Shown: positions 17,917 to 27,100 of the stretch, piece by piece
How the letters are laid out: every line of letters starts with the position of its first letter
Numbering within the stretch: position 1 is the stretch's first letter
Origin: Spirosomataceae bacterium TFI 002
Lineage (GTDB): Bacteria > Bacteroidota > Bacteroidia > Cytophagales > Spirosomataceae
DNA length: 64,000 nucleotides
Assembly: GCA_900230115.1 (NCBI GenBank)
Contig: LT907983.1
Coordinates: 1,178,001-1,242,000, forward strand
Direction of reading: 5' to 3'
Program-made: the position numbers and the translations under genes
Notes under the pieces: model-generated
Told to the model about the DNA's origin: nothing
The model's database searches: none
The model's input: the letters and a program-made list of their open reading frames with translations, nothing else

Positions 17917-19161
17917 ATGAAAACCATTTTCATCAAAATTATCATTTTATCCATACTTGGGTTTGTAAATGCCACAGCACAGCAATTAGCAGTTCCAGAG
18001 CCTATTGACTGCTTTATTAGTGAATACAAAGAAACCACTTCCCTAAGAAGCAAACTTGATAATAACGCTGCTCGACAAGAACCAGGCAGCCAAATAGATG
18101 TAGTATATGTTGATTTTCCAGAAGGTGCGAAGCTTGCATTTCAAAAAGCAATAGAAATATGGGAGAACTATGTAGTCTCTTCAGTTCCTATCAAAATCAA
18201 AGCAACATGGTCTGGTGATTTAGCTGAAAACACATTAGCTCGCTCCTCAGCAACACGAATTGTAAGCAACTTCAGCAATGCCCCTTATTCCGATGTTTGG
18301 TATGTAATTCCTTTGGCCGAGGCACTTGCAGGTGAAGATTTAAACAGTGGCGATGTAGATATCACTATTACTCTGAATAGAAGAATAAATTGGTATACAG
18401 GTTTAGAAGGTTCACCTTCAAGTTCGCAGTATGACTTGGTTTCTATTGGCCTTCACGAAATCGCTCATGGTTTAGGATTTTCATCCTCTTTTAAAACTAA
18501 CGACGCCAACCAAGGCATTTGGGGACAATCTGACCTACCGTATATTTATGATTTATTTATTCAAACCAGTTCAGACCAAAAACTAGTAAACCCCGGAGCT
18601 ATTACTAATCCTTCCAATGATCTCTTGCAATATATGGTCAGCAGTGATTTGTACTTCGATATTTTTGATCCAGTTTTTGGTCTTGATCTTCCGAAACTCC
18701 AAAGTTTCGCACCATTTGAACTTGGTAAAAGCATGTCACATCTCGACGAAGTCTTTTATCCAAATGGCAACGAAAACTCACTAATGACTCCAAATATTGG
18801 CCCTGGAGAACAAATTAGAGATCCCGGCATTCGTTCTCTCAGTATTTTGGAGCAAATTGGCTGGACAATAAAAAATATTTCTCTAGAGCGTCCACTAGCA
18901 GAAACAGAGGCCAATAATGACGTATTAGTTTTTCCAATCCCAGCACAAGAAAAACTCACACTTTACACCCCCAGCAATTGGATGGGAAGCAATATCAACT
19001 TAATAGTCGTTGATATTACAGGCAAGCGGGCAATTCAAAAAGAAATTAACCTGATTGAATCTACTTTTGACCTTCCTATTGGGCACTTAAAAGCCGGAAA
19101 CTATGTGCTTCAAATCATTACTGATCGTAAAATCACAAACAAAAGATTTATCAAACTTTAG
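17917..19161 (+). CDS. Secreted zinc metalloprotease-like protein with T9SS sorting domain
   Basis: A 414-residue secreted protein. The ATG at 17917 begins a signal peptide (IIILSILGFVNATAQQ). The zinc motif SIGLHEIAHGLGFSSSF lies near residue 182, of the metzincin-like HExxHxxGxxx form with an unusual third position. Downstream Met-containing sequence MTPNIGPGE near 289 could be the Met-turn. A T9SS type A sorting domain covers the last 80 residues (VLVFPIPAQEKLTLY to the end), so it is exported to the cell surface or medium. Members act as secreted proteases. Whether it is active is inferred. The last 11 bases overlap the end of the symporter gene. Confidence 0.85.
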   Translation: MKTIFIKIIILSILGFVNATAQQLAVPEPIDCFISEYKETTSLRSKLDNNAARQEPGSQIDVVYVDFPEGAKLAFQKAIEIWENYVVSSVPIKIKATWSGDLAENTLARSSATRIVSNFSNAPYSDVWYVIPLAEALAGEDLNSGDVDITITLNRRINWYTGLEGSPSSSQYDLVSIGLHEIAHGLGFSSSFKTNDANQGIWGQSDLPYIYDLFIQTSSDQKLVNPGAITNPSNDLLQYMVSSDLYFDIFDPVFGLDLPKLQSFAPFELGKSMSHLDEVFYPNGNENSLMTPNIGPGEQIRDPGIRSLSILEQIGWTIKNISLERPLAETEANNDVLVFPIPAQEKLTLYTPSNWMGSNINLIVVDITGKRAIQKEINLIESTFDLPIGHLKAGNYVLQIITDRKITNKRFIKL

Positions 19162-20647
19162 CTTTTCTCAAAATCATCAAACCAATAATGGTGATCAAAC
19201 CATTCAGCAATAAGTTTTCGAAACCAAATTTGTAACCAACGTAAGTTTCTATTACCCATACGGCAGCAAATGTTAGAATTGGAGACAATACACATACTAT
19301 AGGCACCCACTTGTCTTTCACTTCTCTTTTCGTATAAATTCCATAGGCAAAAAGCCCAAGCAATGGACCATACGTATAACTGGCTATTGCATAAATTGCT
19401 GAGATCAAGTCCTTGCTATTCAAGGCATGAAAGATCATAATCACCACAAAAAACAAGAGTGAAAAACCAATGTGAGTTCTATTTTTTAGTTTATTCCTTT
19501 CAACTTCTTCTTTTTTGTCAAAATCCAAGAAATCGATACAAAAAGCTGTAGTGAGAGCCGTAAGAGCCGAATCCGAACTAGCATAAGTTGCTGCTGTAAT
19601 CCCTAATAAAAATGTAATTGCTACGATCACACCTCCGGTGCCAAGCTCCATTTGCCCGAAATGCTGTAAAGCCAAAGTAGGATACAAATCATCAGACTTT
19701 AAAGGAATGCTTAGTCCATTTTCATTGGCATAAATATATAAAAGGGCTCCTAGCGACAAGAATAATAAATTCACAAAAACTAGCACTACGGTAAACCAAA
19801 GCATATTTTTCTTTGCTTCTCCTATATTCTTGCAGGTTAAATTCTTTTGCATCAAGTCTTGATCTAGACCTGTCATCACAATTGCTATAAATGCTCCTGA
19901 AACAAACTGTTTGAAAAAATTACGAGAATCGCTCCAGCCTCCATCAAAGAAAAATATTCCAGAATAATTACTGGTTTTGATGGTATCTACCATTTCTCCT
20001 ATCCCTAAACCCAACTCTTTGGATACTAACCAAACTGTCAATGCAACGGCAGCAATTAAGAACGTTGACTGAAGTGTATCTGTAAGTACAATAGTTTGAA
20101 TACCACCTTTAAATGTATAAACCCAAATCAAAGCGATGGTGATAAGAACCGAAAGCCAAAACGGCACACCCAAAGGGTCATAAATGGCTATCTGTAAAAC
20201 CATTGCAGCTACATAAAGCCTTACCGCAGAACCAAGTGTTCGTGAAAGTAAAAAAAATGCAGAACCCGTTTTATAACTATATTTACCAAATCGCTTATCG
20301 AGGTAAGAATAGATCGAAATTAAGTTTAATCGATAATAAATGGGCATTAAAACGGTGGCTATGAAAAAGTAACCCACCATGAAACCCAGCACCATTTGAA
20401 AATAGGAAAACTCCTTCAACTGCCCTGCTGCTTCGTTGCTAAATGCTCCTACCATGCCCGGTACACTTACAAAGGTAACTCCACTAATAGATGTACCAAC
20501 CATTCCAAATGCCACTATATACCAAGGCACAGACTTATTGGCCGTAAAAAAGGAATTGGTATCAGCCCCTTTGGAAGTCCTTATAGAAATTAGAACTAAG
20601 ATTAAGAAATAGCCTATTAAAATAGAAAGTGCTAAACTAGCCGACAT
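19151..20647 (-). CDS. Sodium:solute symporter (SSS family)
   Basis: A 498-residue inner-membrane transporter with about 13 helices, coupling substrate uptake to sodium. Recognisable are NSFFTANKSVPWYIVAFGMVGTSISGVTFVSVPGM near the N-terminus, the TFKGGIQTIVLTDTLQS segment and the loop FVSGAFIAIVMTGLDQDLMQKNL. The substrate cannot be decided. It may be a sugar or sialic acid, as the SASA and SusD genes nearby might suggest, but they are over 13 kb away. It has a promoter match at 20676-20704 and is transcribed alone. Confidence 0.92.
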   Translation of the reverse strand: MSASLALSILIGYFLILVLISIRTSKGADTNSFFTANKSVPWYIVAFGMVGTSISGVTFVSVPGMVGAFSNEAAGQLKEFSYFQMVLGFMVGYFFIATVLMPIYYRLNLISIYSYLDKRFGKYSYKTGSAFFLLSRTLGSAVRLYVAAMVLQIAIYDPLGVPFWLSVLITIALIWVYTFKGGIQTIVLTDTLQSTFLIAAVALTVWLVSKELGLGIGEMVDTIKTSNYSGIFFFDGGWSDSRNFFKQFVSGAFIAIVMTGLDQDLMQKNLTCKNIGEAKKNMLWFTVVLVFVNLLFLSLGALLYIYANENGLSIPLKSDDLYPTLALQHFGQMELGTGGVIVAITFLLGITAATYASSDSALTALTTAFCIDFLDFDKKEEVERNKLKNRTHIGFSLLFFVVIMIFHALNSKDLISAIYAIASYTYGPLLGLFAYGIYTKREVKDKWVPIVCVLSPILTFAAVWVIETYVGYKFGFENLLLNGLITIIGLMILRKAKV

Positions 20648-20675
20648 AAAGGATAGGTTTGGATATAAAGAATTT

Positions 20676-20704
20676 CAAAAGTAATAAGAATAATGCAATA
20701 GCAA
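20676..20704 (-). promoter_or_regulatory. Bacteroidota-type promoter of the symporter gene
   Basis: On the minus strand TTG, 18 bases, TACTTTTG fits the TTG-N18/19-TAnnTTTG pattern. Transcription would start about 22-25 bases before the start codon at 20647. Confidence 0.62.
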
Positions 20705-20766
20705 GTATACTAGCATTGCTAAGTAGTTTTAATTAAATTTGCGGTGTTTTTGAGCACAATTATATT

Positions 20767-21060
20767 ATGAATACACAAACAAGTCCCGAGATAGACGTAA
20801 TTGAAGTCCTTGATGAAAGCATTGCTGACGTAAAGCTATGGAGCCTCGTGGTTTTCAATGATGACGTAAATACTTTTGATCATGTGATCGATACACTTAT
20901 TGAGATTTGTGAGCACAATCCTCAACAAGCAGAGCAATGTGCATTAATTATTCATTTTAAAGGAAAGTGTGGGGTCAAAAGTGGAGACCAGGAAGAGCTC
21001 ATTACCATGAGAAATGCAATTTGCGATAGAGGAATTTCTGCTGAAGTAATGTTAAAGTAA
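20767..21060 (+). CDS. clpS: ATP-dependent Clp protease adaptor ClpS
   Basis: A 97-residue cytoplasmic adaptor that binds N-end-rule substrates and passes them to ClpAP. The conserved SLVVFNDDVNTFDHVIDTLIEICEHN and QAEQCALIIHFKGKCGVKSG segments contain the substrate-binding groove residues (N-D-D and H). The AUG is preceded by an AT-rich leader with a possible -7 box TAAATTTG near 20737. It lies 6 bases before recR and probably shares its transcript, a frequent pair in Bacteroidota genomes. Confidence 0.95.
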   Translation: MNTQTSPEIDVIEVLDESIADVKLWSLVVFNDDVNTFDHVIDTLIEICEHNPQQAEQCALIIHFKGKCGVKSGDQEELITMRNAICDRGISAEVMLK

Positions 21061-21066
21061 AAAGTC

Positions 21067-21672
21067 TTGAACTATCCTTCCAAACTCATTGAAAACGCGG
21101 TAGAAGAAATTGCCAAACTTCCAGGTATTGGAAAAAAATCGGCACTGAGACTAGCTTTACACTTACTCAAAGCTGACGAAAACCAAACCTTACACCTTAC
21201 CAATTCATTACTAGACCTTCGTCAAAAAACAGTTTATTGTACCCAATGTCACAATATAGCCGATAATGCTTTGTGCCAAATTTGCTCCTCTCACCGTAGA
21301 GACCAAGCAGTAATATGTGTTGTACAAGACACCAGAGATGTGCTAGCGATAGAAAATACGTCTCAATTCACAGGGACCTATCATGTGCTCGGTGGTAATA
21401 TTTCACCCATAGCTGGAGTTGGGCCAGGAGATTTAAATATCGATTCGCTAATCAATAGAATAAGAAATAGCGAAGAAACCAAAGAGGTAATTTTAGCATT
21501 AAGTCCAACAATGGAAGGTGACACCACTGCGTTTTATCTTCAGAAAAGATTAAAAGAATTCGAAATTAAAATAACAACTATTGCCAGAGGTATTCCAATT
21601 GGTGGTGACCTAGAATATACAGATGAAATTACCCTTGGCAGAAGCATAGCAAGTAGAATTGCATACGAATAA
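21067..21672 (+). CDS. recR: Recombination protein RecR
   Basis: A 201-residue DNA-repair protein that works with RecO and RecF in loading RecA at gaps. The helix-hairpin-helix LPGIGKKSALRLALHLL near residue 18, the zinc finger CTQCHNIADNALCQIC near residue 60, and the Toprim segment VICVVQDTRDVLAIENT near 80 are all present, and the C-terminal Walker-like end TLGRSIASR follows. The start codon is TTG. It is only 6 bases after clpS. Full length. Confidence 0.97.
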   Translation: MNYPSKLIENAVEEIAKLPGIGKKSALRLALHLLKADENQTLHLTNSLLDLRQKTVYCTQCHNIADNALCQICSSHRRDQAVICVVQDTRDVLAIENTSQFTGTYHVLGGNISPIAGVGPGDLNIDSLINRIRNSEETKEVILALSPTMEGDTTAFYLQKRLKEFEIKITTIARGIPIGGDLEYTDEITLGRSIASRIAYE

Positions 21673-21750
21673 GCCCATAATTTCAAGTAAAAGGCATTGA
21701 GCACAGTTTCTTTTCAATAATCCTTTATTTTTGTTTAAATTTTTTAGCAA

Positions 21751-22713
21751 ATGAAAGACCAAGAAATTTTTGATAGTATTCCATCGGTAGATCTTGCCGA
21801 ATTCACCAGCGGTGATGCTGATAAAAAAGCCAAGTTTGTAAGTGAATTAGGTGCTGCGTTTACCAACATTGGCTTTGTAGCTCTAAAAAACAGTGGCTTA
21901 TCCGAAGAGCTACGTTTGCAGTTATATAAAACTGTTCAAGAGTTCTTTAAGCTGAGTGATGAGCAGAAGAAACAATACGAATTTGAGGAATTATCTGGAC
22001 AGAGAGGTTACATTGGCAAAAACAAAGAAACCGCCAAAGGATACAAAAAACCTGATCTCAAGGAATTTTACCATGTTGGGCAACCCAACCCTCGAGAAGG
22101 AATGCCGAAAAACATATTCCCAGAAGAGATTGCCGACTTCAAAAAGTATACTTTGGAAACATTCCATACTTTTGAATCAACAGGCAAAAAGCTTCTTCAA
22201 GCAATTGCACTTTATTTGGGACTTCCCGAAATGTATTTTGAGGATAAAGTAGAGAATGGAGACAGTATTTTGCGTGCTCTTCATTATTTCCCCATCGAAA
22301 ATCCTGAATTGTTGGAAGAAGGTGCGGTAAGAGCTGCTGCTCATGGCGACATCAACCTCATCACCTTACTCATGGGAGCCTCGGCAGACGGATTGGAGGT
22401 TTTGAGAAAAGATGGTGTTTGGATTCCAGTTACTGCCCTACCCGATCAAATCATTATAAATGTGGGTGACATGCTTGATAGACTTACTAATCATAAGTTA
22501 AAATCCACCATACATCGTGTGGTAAACCCTCCAATTGATAAATTAAAAACAAGTAGGTACTCTATTCCATTTTTCATGCATCCACGTGGCGAAATGGACC
22601 TTTCTTGTCTTGATTCCTGCGTAAGCGACGAAAACCCTAAAGTGTATGTCGACATGACAGCAGGAGAGTTTTTGGATGAAAGGCTTAGAGAACTAGGCTT
22701 AAAAAAATCGTAA
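21751..22713 (+). CDS. 2-oxoglutarate/Fe(II) oxygenase, isopenicillin-N-synthase family
   Basis: A 320-residue non-heme iron enzyme of the IPNS/ACC-oxidase class. The iron ligands are visible as HGDINLITLL (HxD motif, near residue 196) and HRVVNPP near 252, and TSRYSIPFF near 270 holds the 2-oxoglutarate-binding RxS pair. The N-terminal DIOX_N domain reads SVDLAEFTSGD to the GQRGY segment. Substrate unknown. Some members modify peptides or other small molecules, but nothing nearby points to a pathway. A TATTTTTG -7 box lies about 28 bases upstream. The YceI gene follows 33 bases downstream, probably in the same transcript. Confidence 0.92.
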   Translation: MKDQEIFDSIPSVDLAEFTSGDADKKAKFVSELGAAFTNIGFVALKNSGLSEELRLQLYKTVQEFFKLSDEQKKQYEFEELSGQRGYIGKNKETAKGYKKPDLKEFYHVGQPNPREGMPKNIFPEEIADFKKYTLETFHTFESTGKKLLQAIALYLGLPEMYFEDKVENGDSILRALHYFPIENPELLEEGAVRAAAHGDINLITLLMGASADGLEVLRKDGVWIPVTALPDQIIINVGDMLDRLTNHKLKSTIHRVVNPPIDKLKTSRYSIPFFMHPRGEMDLSCLDSCVSDENPKVYVDMTAGEFLDERLRELGLKKS

Positions 22714-22746
22714 CATATTTAGCAACAATAAATTTTAATATAAAAA

Positions 22747-23298
22747 ATGAAATACTTCTTACTTCTTGCCTTAGTAGCCTCAATGGCCGCTTGCAACTCT
22801 ACAAGTAGCACTACTGACGAACAAGCTACTGAGATCGCTACATTAGAACCAGATTTTGATTTAGCGAAAACAACACTAACATGGACAGCTTTCAAAACTC
22901 CAGATAAAATTGGTGTTTCAGGAACATTTGATGAAATCCAACTTACCGACAACGCTTTTGTCATCAACACAAAAAGTGTAAACAGTGGTAACGAAGAAAG
23001 AGACCCAAAACTTAGAGACTTCTTTTTTGCAAATTTGAGTGATAGCCTAATTACAGGTCATTATGGAATTCCATCTTCGAATAAAATTCCAGTAACACTT
23101 AAAATGAATGGTGTTGAGAAAACTTTCGATTTTGATTACATGGTGAATGATACTGCTACAATTGTAACTGGCAAAATTGACATGCTAGCTGATTTTAGCG
23201 GAAATGCTGCATTTGAAGCAATTCATAACGCTTGCAAGGAATTACATTTAGGAAAAACTTGGACAGATGTAGACCTTAAAGTGGTAACATTAAAGTAA
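22747..23298 (+). CDS. YceI-family lipoprotein
   Basis: A 183-residue lipoprotein (LALVASMAACNS, lipobox Cys at residue 16). The rest is the YceI lipocalin-like beta-barrel, with TLTWTAFKTPDKIGVSGTFDEI and, in mid-protein, ERDPKLRDFFFANL and VTGKIDMLADF. YceI proteins bind isoprenoid or amphiphilic ligands in the periplasm. The function here is unknown. It follows the oxygenase and is closed by a strong terminator. Confidence 0.92.
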   Translation: MKYFLLLALVASMAACNSTSSTTDEQATEIATLEPDFDLAKTTLTWTAFKTPDKIGVSGTFDEIQLTDNAFVINTKSVNSGNEERDPKLRDFFFANLSDSLITGHYGIPSSNKIPVTLKMNGVEKTFDFDYMVNDTATIVTGKIDMLADFSGNAAFEAIHNACKELHLGKTWTDVDLKVVTLK

Positions 23299-23316
23299 GA
23301 ACATAAAATTTATTTT

Positions 23317-23354
23317 AAGAGTCTTCACTAATTATTGTGAAGGCTCTTTTTTTT
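23317..23354 (+). terminator. Terminator after the YceI gene
   Basis: The 12-bp stem AAGAGTCTTCAC / GTGAAGGCTCTT with one G-U pair and an 8-nt loop is followed by eight T. It lies before the chromate-transporter start, which argues against starts upstream of about 23379. Confidence 0.87.
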
Positions 23355-23399
23355 GCCCCTTTTTTTTCGATAAATTTATTGACTACCAGTAATCCTCTT

Positions 23400-24587
23400 T
23401 TGTCAAAAACACGTCAAATAAGATATTTCATCTTTTTACGAGATGTACTTTGGATCGCCATATCGAGTTTTGGCGGACCACAGATTCATTTGACAATGTT
23501 CATAAAGACATTTGTAAAAAAAAGAGCCTACCTCACGGAAGCAGAGTTGATGGAATTGCAGGCTTTATGTCAAGTATTACCAGGCCCTACTAGTACTCAA
23601 ACCCTTACAGCCATAGGATTCAAGCTTGGCGGGCCATTTTTAGCGTACGTTACGCTTATCATTTGGATTTTACCCGCTTCTATTTTGATGACCTTAGCAG
23701 CCATTGGCGTGAACTATGTAAAAAAAGACATGCTTCTTGAAGTAACGCAGTTTATAAAGCCTATGGGTATTGCCTTTATTTTTTATGCTGCCTATGCTAT
23801 TGGACGAAAAATTATAAAAACAAAAACGAGTTGGGTGCTCATGCTTTTTGCGGCAATGCTCGGTTACTTATTCCCATCACCTTATGTAACGCCGGCTCTT
23901 ATTCTTATTGGTGGAGTCATCACTTCACTCAAGTATAACCAACAAGAAAAAATGGACAAAAACCCCATTAAGATAAGATGGGGTAACTTTATTTTATGGG
24001 CTGGTATATTCGTTACTGCTATTGCAGTAGGTAATAGTACTCGTAACATGCCAGTTTTACTCTTCGAGAATTTTTACAGAAACGGTAGTCTTGCTTTTGG
24101 TGGGGGCCATATTTTGAAGCCACTTTTATATAACGAGTTTGTAGAATTTAAACACTATTTATCAGCTGATGAGTTTTTATCAGGAATCGCACTAGCCGAG
24201 ATTATACCAGGTCCTACATTTTCAATTGCGTCATTTGTAGGATCTTTAAGCCTGAGAGAATGGGGAATTAGCGGCCAAATACTTGGAACTGTAGTTTCTA
24301 CAATTGGTATTTTCCTCCCAGGAATTCTCATGATATTTTTTGTAGTAAAATTTTGGACACAGCTTAAACAATATAGAGGCGTAAGAGCTTCACTAGAAGG
24401 AATTAACGCCGCCAGTACAGGTTTAACTATTGCCGCTGGCGTATCACTTTTTGAACCTATGGCAATGAGCGTATTGCCAATTGTTACTGTTTTAGCAACC
24501 TTTTTAGTATTATTGTCCAACAAATTACCAAGCTACGCTATCATACTCATTGGTTTAGCACTAGGCTTTGGTGTTAACTATTTATGA
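23400..24587 (+). CDS. chrA: Chromate transporter (ChrA family, two-domain)
   Basis: A protein of about 395 residues with two homologous CHR halves, the long-chain ChrA form. The first half has SSFGGPQIHLTMF and PGPTSTQT near residues 20-65. The second repeats the pattern as LAFGGGHILKPLL and PGPTFSIASF. The family exports chromate, or sometimes sulfate-type anions, across the inner membrane. The start is uncertain: no ATG precedes the conserved FGG, so I propose the TTG at 23400, with TTG 23379 possible. Frames starting at 23337 would run through the terminator hairpin. The RidA gene overlaps its stop by 4 bases. Confidence 0.82.
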   Translation: MSKTRQIRYFIFLRDVLWIAISSFGGPQIHLTMFIKTFVKKRAYLTEAELMELQALCQVLPGPTSTQTLTAIGFKLGGPFLAYVTLIIWILPASILMTLAAIGVNYVKKDMLLEVTQFIKPMGIAFIFYAAYAIGRKIIKTKTSWVLMLFAAMLGYLFPSPYVTPALILIGGVITSLKYNQQEKMDKNPIKIRWGNFILWAGIFVTAIAVGNSTRNMPVLLFENFYRNGSLAFGGGHILKPLLYNEFVEFKHYLSADEFLSGIALAEIIPGPTFSIASFVGSLSLREWGISGQILGTVVSTIGIFLPGILMIFFVVKFWTQLKQYRGVRASLEGINAASTGLTIAAGVSLFEPMAMSVLPIVTVLATFLVLLSNKLPSYAIILIGLALGFGVNYL

Positions 24588-24979
24588 CGAAAAGACAGAA
24601 TCTAACTACAAACTCCGCTTGGGAGGATAAAGTAGGCTATTGCAGAGCAGTAAAAATTGGAAATACAATTGAAGTAAGTGGAACCGTATCAGTAGATAAT
24701 AGCGGAGAGGTTGTTGGCCTCAATGATCCATACATCCAAACGAGATTTATATTATTACGTATTGAAAATGCTCTAAAAAGCTTAGGAGCAACTATGCAAG
24801 ATATTGTTCGTACAAGAGTGTACGTTACTGATATTAGCAAATGGGAGTTGGTAGGTAAAGCCCACGGTGAAATGTTTGCTGACATTAAGCCAGCCATGTC
24901 TATGGTGGAAGTGTCTGCACTTATCAATCCAGACTACATCGTAGAAATAGAGGCAACAGTAATTCTAGGTGGAAATTAA
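24584..24979 (+). CDS. RidA/YjgF family protein
   Basis: A 131-residue enzyme of the RidA superfamily, which hydrolyses reactive enamine or imine intermediates or has lost that activity. The pattern GYCRAVKIGNTIEVSGT, IVRTRVYVTDIS and PAMSMVEVSALINPDYIVEIEATV is typical of the YjgF fold with the Arg and Glu positions. The start overlaps the chromate-transporter stop as ATGA, so the two are translationally coupled. What links the two is unknown. Its last 15 bases overlap the end of the convergent response-regulator gene. Confidence 0.92.
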   Translation: MTKRQNLTTNSAWEDKVGYCRAVKIGNTIEVSGTVSVDNSGEVVGLNDPYIQTRFILLRIENALKSLGATMQDIVRTRVYVTDISKWELVGKAHGEMFADIKPAMSMVEVSALINPDYIVEIEATVILGGN

Positions 24980-25618
24980 CTTATTGGTAATGGCATGTGC
25001 TACTAGCTGAGCCGTGTTCTTTACATTGAGTTTTTCCATTACCCTAGTTCTATGCCCATCCACTGTTCTGGGGCTTAGGTTTAATTTTGAGCCTATCTCA
25101 GGAGCGGTATATCCTTTGCATATAAGCTCTATGACCTCCAATTCTCTAAAAGATAGATCAACCTTATAATTGAAAGGCTGTTTGCGACTTTGTACCATTG
25201 CTTTATTTAGTAAAAGGCGTCCTACGTACTCAGTAAAGTATATTCCCTCGTCGTAAACTTTTCTAATTGCAAGCTCAACTTCGTCTGGATCAGTGTCTTT
25301 GAGCAAATATCCATTGGCTCCTATTTCCATAAGATGCAAGATGAATTTATCTTCTGCATGCATGGAGAGTATAATAATTTTGAGATCATCATTTCCTTGC
25401 TTTCTTAGCATTTCTGTCACCTCCATGCCGTTAAGCTCTGGCATAGAAATATCTAAGAGGACTACGTCAATTTTGTTTTTTACATAAAGGTCAATAAACT
25501 CTTGTCCATTGGAAGCTTGAAATACGATTTCGAAATCGTCTATGGTACTCAGGATTTGCTCTAATCCTACCCTAAACAAGTGATGGTCATCTACTAATGC
25601 TATTCTAATCTTTCCCAT
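24965..25618 (-). CDS. NarL/LuxR-type response regulator
   Basis: A 217-residue regulator with a receiver domain (residues 1-120, phospho-acceptor Asp in VVLLDISMPELNG near residue 56, KDTDPDEVELAI near 105) and a LuxR-type helix-turn-helix at the end (LSFRELEVIELICKGYTAPEIGSKLNLSPRTVDGHR). It is the last gene of a four-gene cassette and starts 5 bases after the kinase gene, so it is the likely partner of that kinase. Confidence 0.95.
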   Translation of the reverse strand: MGKIRIALVDDHHLFRVGLEQILSTIDDFEIVFQASNGQEFIDLYVKNKIDVVLLDISMPELNGMEVTEMLRKQGNDDLKIIILSMHAEDKFILHLMEIGANGYLLKDTDPDEVELAIRKVYDEGIYFTEYVGRLLLNKAMVQSRKQPFNYKVDLSFRELEVIELICKGYTAPEIGSKLNLSPRTVDGHRTRVMEKLNVKNTAQLVAHAITNKLIST

Positions 25619-25623
25619 GGCTC

Positions 25624-26421
25624 TTATACATTTTGTTCAAAGGTAAATTTAAAACTACTTCCTTTATTATGAACAGAATTGAACTCTCTTTCTGCACCTA
25701 AAACCGATAATCGGGAAACAATATTGGTAAGCCCTAGCCCTTTTGTATTATCTCCAAGTAGTTTTTCGAACTCATACCCTACTCCATTTTCCTTAAACTC
25801 AACATGAATTTTATTATCGACTTTATTTAACAAAAAGGCAATTTCACTAGCATTGGAGTGCTTGATTGCATTGTTAGTTAACTCTTGAAGGATTCGATAA
25901 ATACCTAATGCTTTTATATGCGGTAACGAACCTTTTTCATCCAATCCCTCCATTTTGCACGAAAAATTAATTGCTGTTGCCCTATTCATTTTTTCACAAA
26001 GCTCTTCTAGAGCTGCTTTGAGACCAAAATTCTCAAGAGTTTGAGGCACTAACTCTCTTGACAAATTCCTTACTTGGCTCAATGCCTCAGCAACCAAACT
26101 TTGGGAAGTTATGAATTGCTCATTGTCAATGTTTAACTTTTTAGCCACTGCAAATAGACTCATTTTGGTGGCCGACAAAAGCCCTCCAATTTCGTCATGA
26201 AGATCCTTTGCTATAGCTTTCCTTACTGTCTCTTGTAGTTCTAATGAGTTTTCGAGCATTTGTTTTTGCAGTTCAGCTCTCACTCGTTCCATTTCCTCTT
26301 GCTGAGCCAGTTGCATTTTTAGCTGCTTCGAACTGTAGTGAAATACAAAAAATATCACCGTCAATGCCAAAAGGAACATTATGGCAATAGCGGCTACTAT
26401 AATAATTCTAGTTTTGTCCAT
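25624..26421 (-). CDS. Sensor histidine kinase, HisKA_3 type
   Basis: A 265-residue kinase with a single N-terminal membrane helix (IIIVAAIAIMFLLALTVIFFVFHY), a coiled-coil linker (residues 30-75) and the HisKA_3 dimerisation helix with the phospho-acceptor His in AKDLHDEIGGLLSATKM near 92. An HATPase domain closes the protein, with the N-box at ILQELTNNAIKHS and a GLGLTNI G-box. It has no sensor domain of its own. It overlaps the end of the 7-TM gene by 14 bases, which suggests that protein senses the signal and works with the kinase. The NarL regulator follows directly. Confidence 0.93.
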   Translation of the reverse strand: MDKTRIIIVAAIAIMFLLALTVIFFVFHYSSKQLKMQLAQQEEMERVRAELQKQMLENSLELQETVRKAIAKDLHDEIGGLLSATKMSLFAVAKKLNIDNEQFITSQSLVAEALSQVRNLSRELVPQTLENFGLKAALEELCEKMNRATAINFSCKMEGLDEKGSLPHIKALGIYRILQELTNNAIKHSNASEIAFLLNKVDNKIHVEFKENGVGYEFEKLLGDNTKGLGLTNIVSRLSVLGAEREFNSVHNKGSSFKFTFEQNV

Positions 26422-27100
26422 TTAGTTGATCAAACCCCTTTGCTTTGTAAAGCCCAATAGTTATGAAGATGTAAAGAATAAACGAGAAAAACGTATTAAA
26501 GTCTTTGAAAAAGTGAGATCTACTTTGCTGTGACACGACCGAAATAGTAAACTCAGATAACAAATAAGTAATTACGGTACTAGCGGAATAGATCAAAAAT
26601 CCCGCAAAAATCCAAAACCAAGGATACTGAAGTAGGTTTTGAATTTTCATTTGTTCTAAAGTCTTAAAAAAGAAGTAAATAGAATAACCTAAAAAAATAA
26701 TCCGATTGACTGTATAAAACATATACTTTTCATACCCTTGTTCCGGTAAGAAGTAAACCAAAACTTGGACGACAAATAAAATAATGAAAATAAGAAAACC
26801 TTTCTTTTTGAAATGTTGGGCAAAACTGACAATAACTAACACACTAAAACCGGCTTCTTGAATGTTGCCAATCCAATAATTGTTTTCTTCTAAAATTGCT
26901 AGGTGCCAAATGTACAGATCGACAATAGCCCAAAACACAAAGGCTCCTGCTAATAATTTAAGACCCAGATTGAGGTATCTATAGTTTTTAACCCCTAAGA
27001 AAATTACAAGATATGGCATAAAAAACTCTATGCCATAAATTGGCCAATTTGACAATATATAGATGATTCTATCTAAATACATTAGCAACTCAACGGGCAC
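26408..27100 (-). CDS. Seven-helix membrane protein of a two-component cassette
   Basis: A 230-residue membrane protein with about seven predicted helices (FFMPYLVIFLGV, GAFVFWAIVDLYIW, FSVLVIVSFAQ, GFLIFIILFVVQVLVYFL, IIFLGYSIYFFF, WFWIFAGFLIYSAST, FFSFILYIFITIGLY). No family motif was recognised. It sits between a small CPxxC-tailed protein and a histidine kinase, overlapping both genes (19 and 14 bases), so it is most likely the receptor part of the cassette (inference). It could equally be an accessory membrane partner of the kinase. Confidence 0.75.
   Translation of the reverse strand: MPVELLMYLDRIIYILSNWPIYGIEFFMPYLVIFLGVKNYRYLNLGLKLLAGAFVFWAIVDLYIWHLAILEENNYWIGNIQEAGFSVLVIVSFAQHFKKKGFLIFIILFVVQVLVYFLPEQGYEKYMFYTVNRIIFLGYSIYFFFKTLEQMKIQNLLQYPWFWIFAGFLIYSASTVITYLLSEFTISVVSQQSRSHFFKDFNTFFSFILYIFITIGLYKAKGFDQLNGQN

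Noticed and set aside
23337-23399. GTG start at 23337 for the chromate transporter
   Set aside because: It lies within the terminator hairpin of the preceding gene; a TTG at 23400 or 23379 is more likely.
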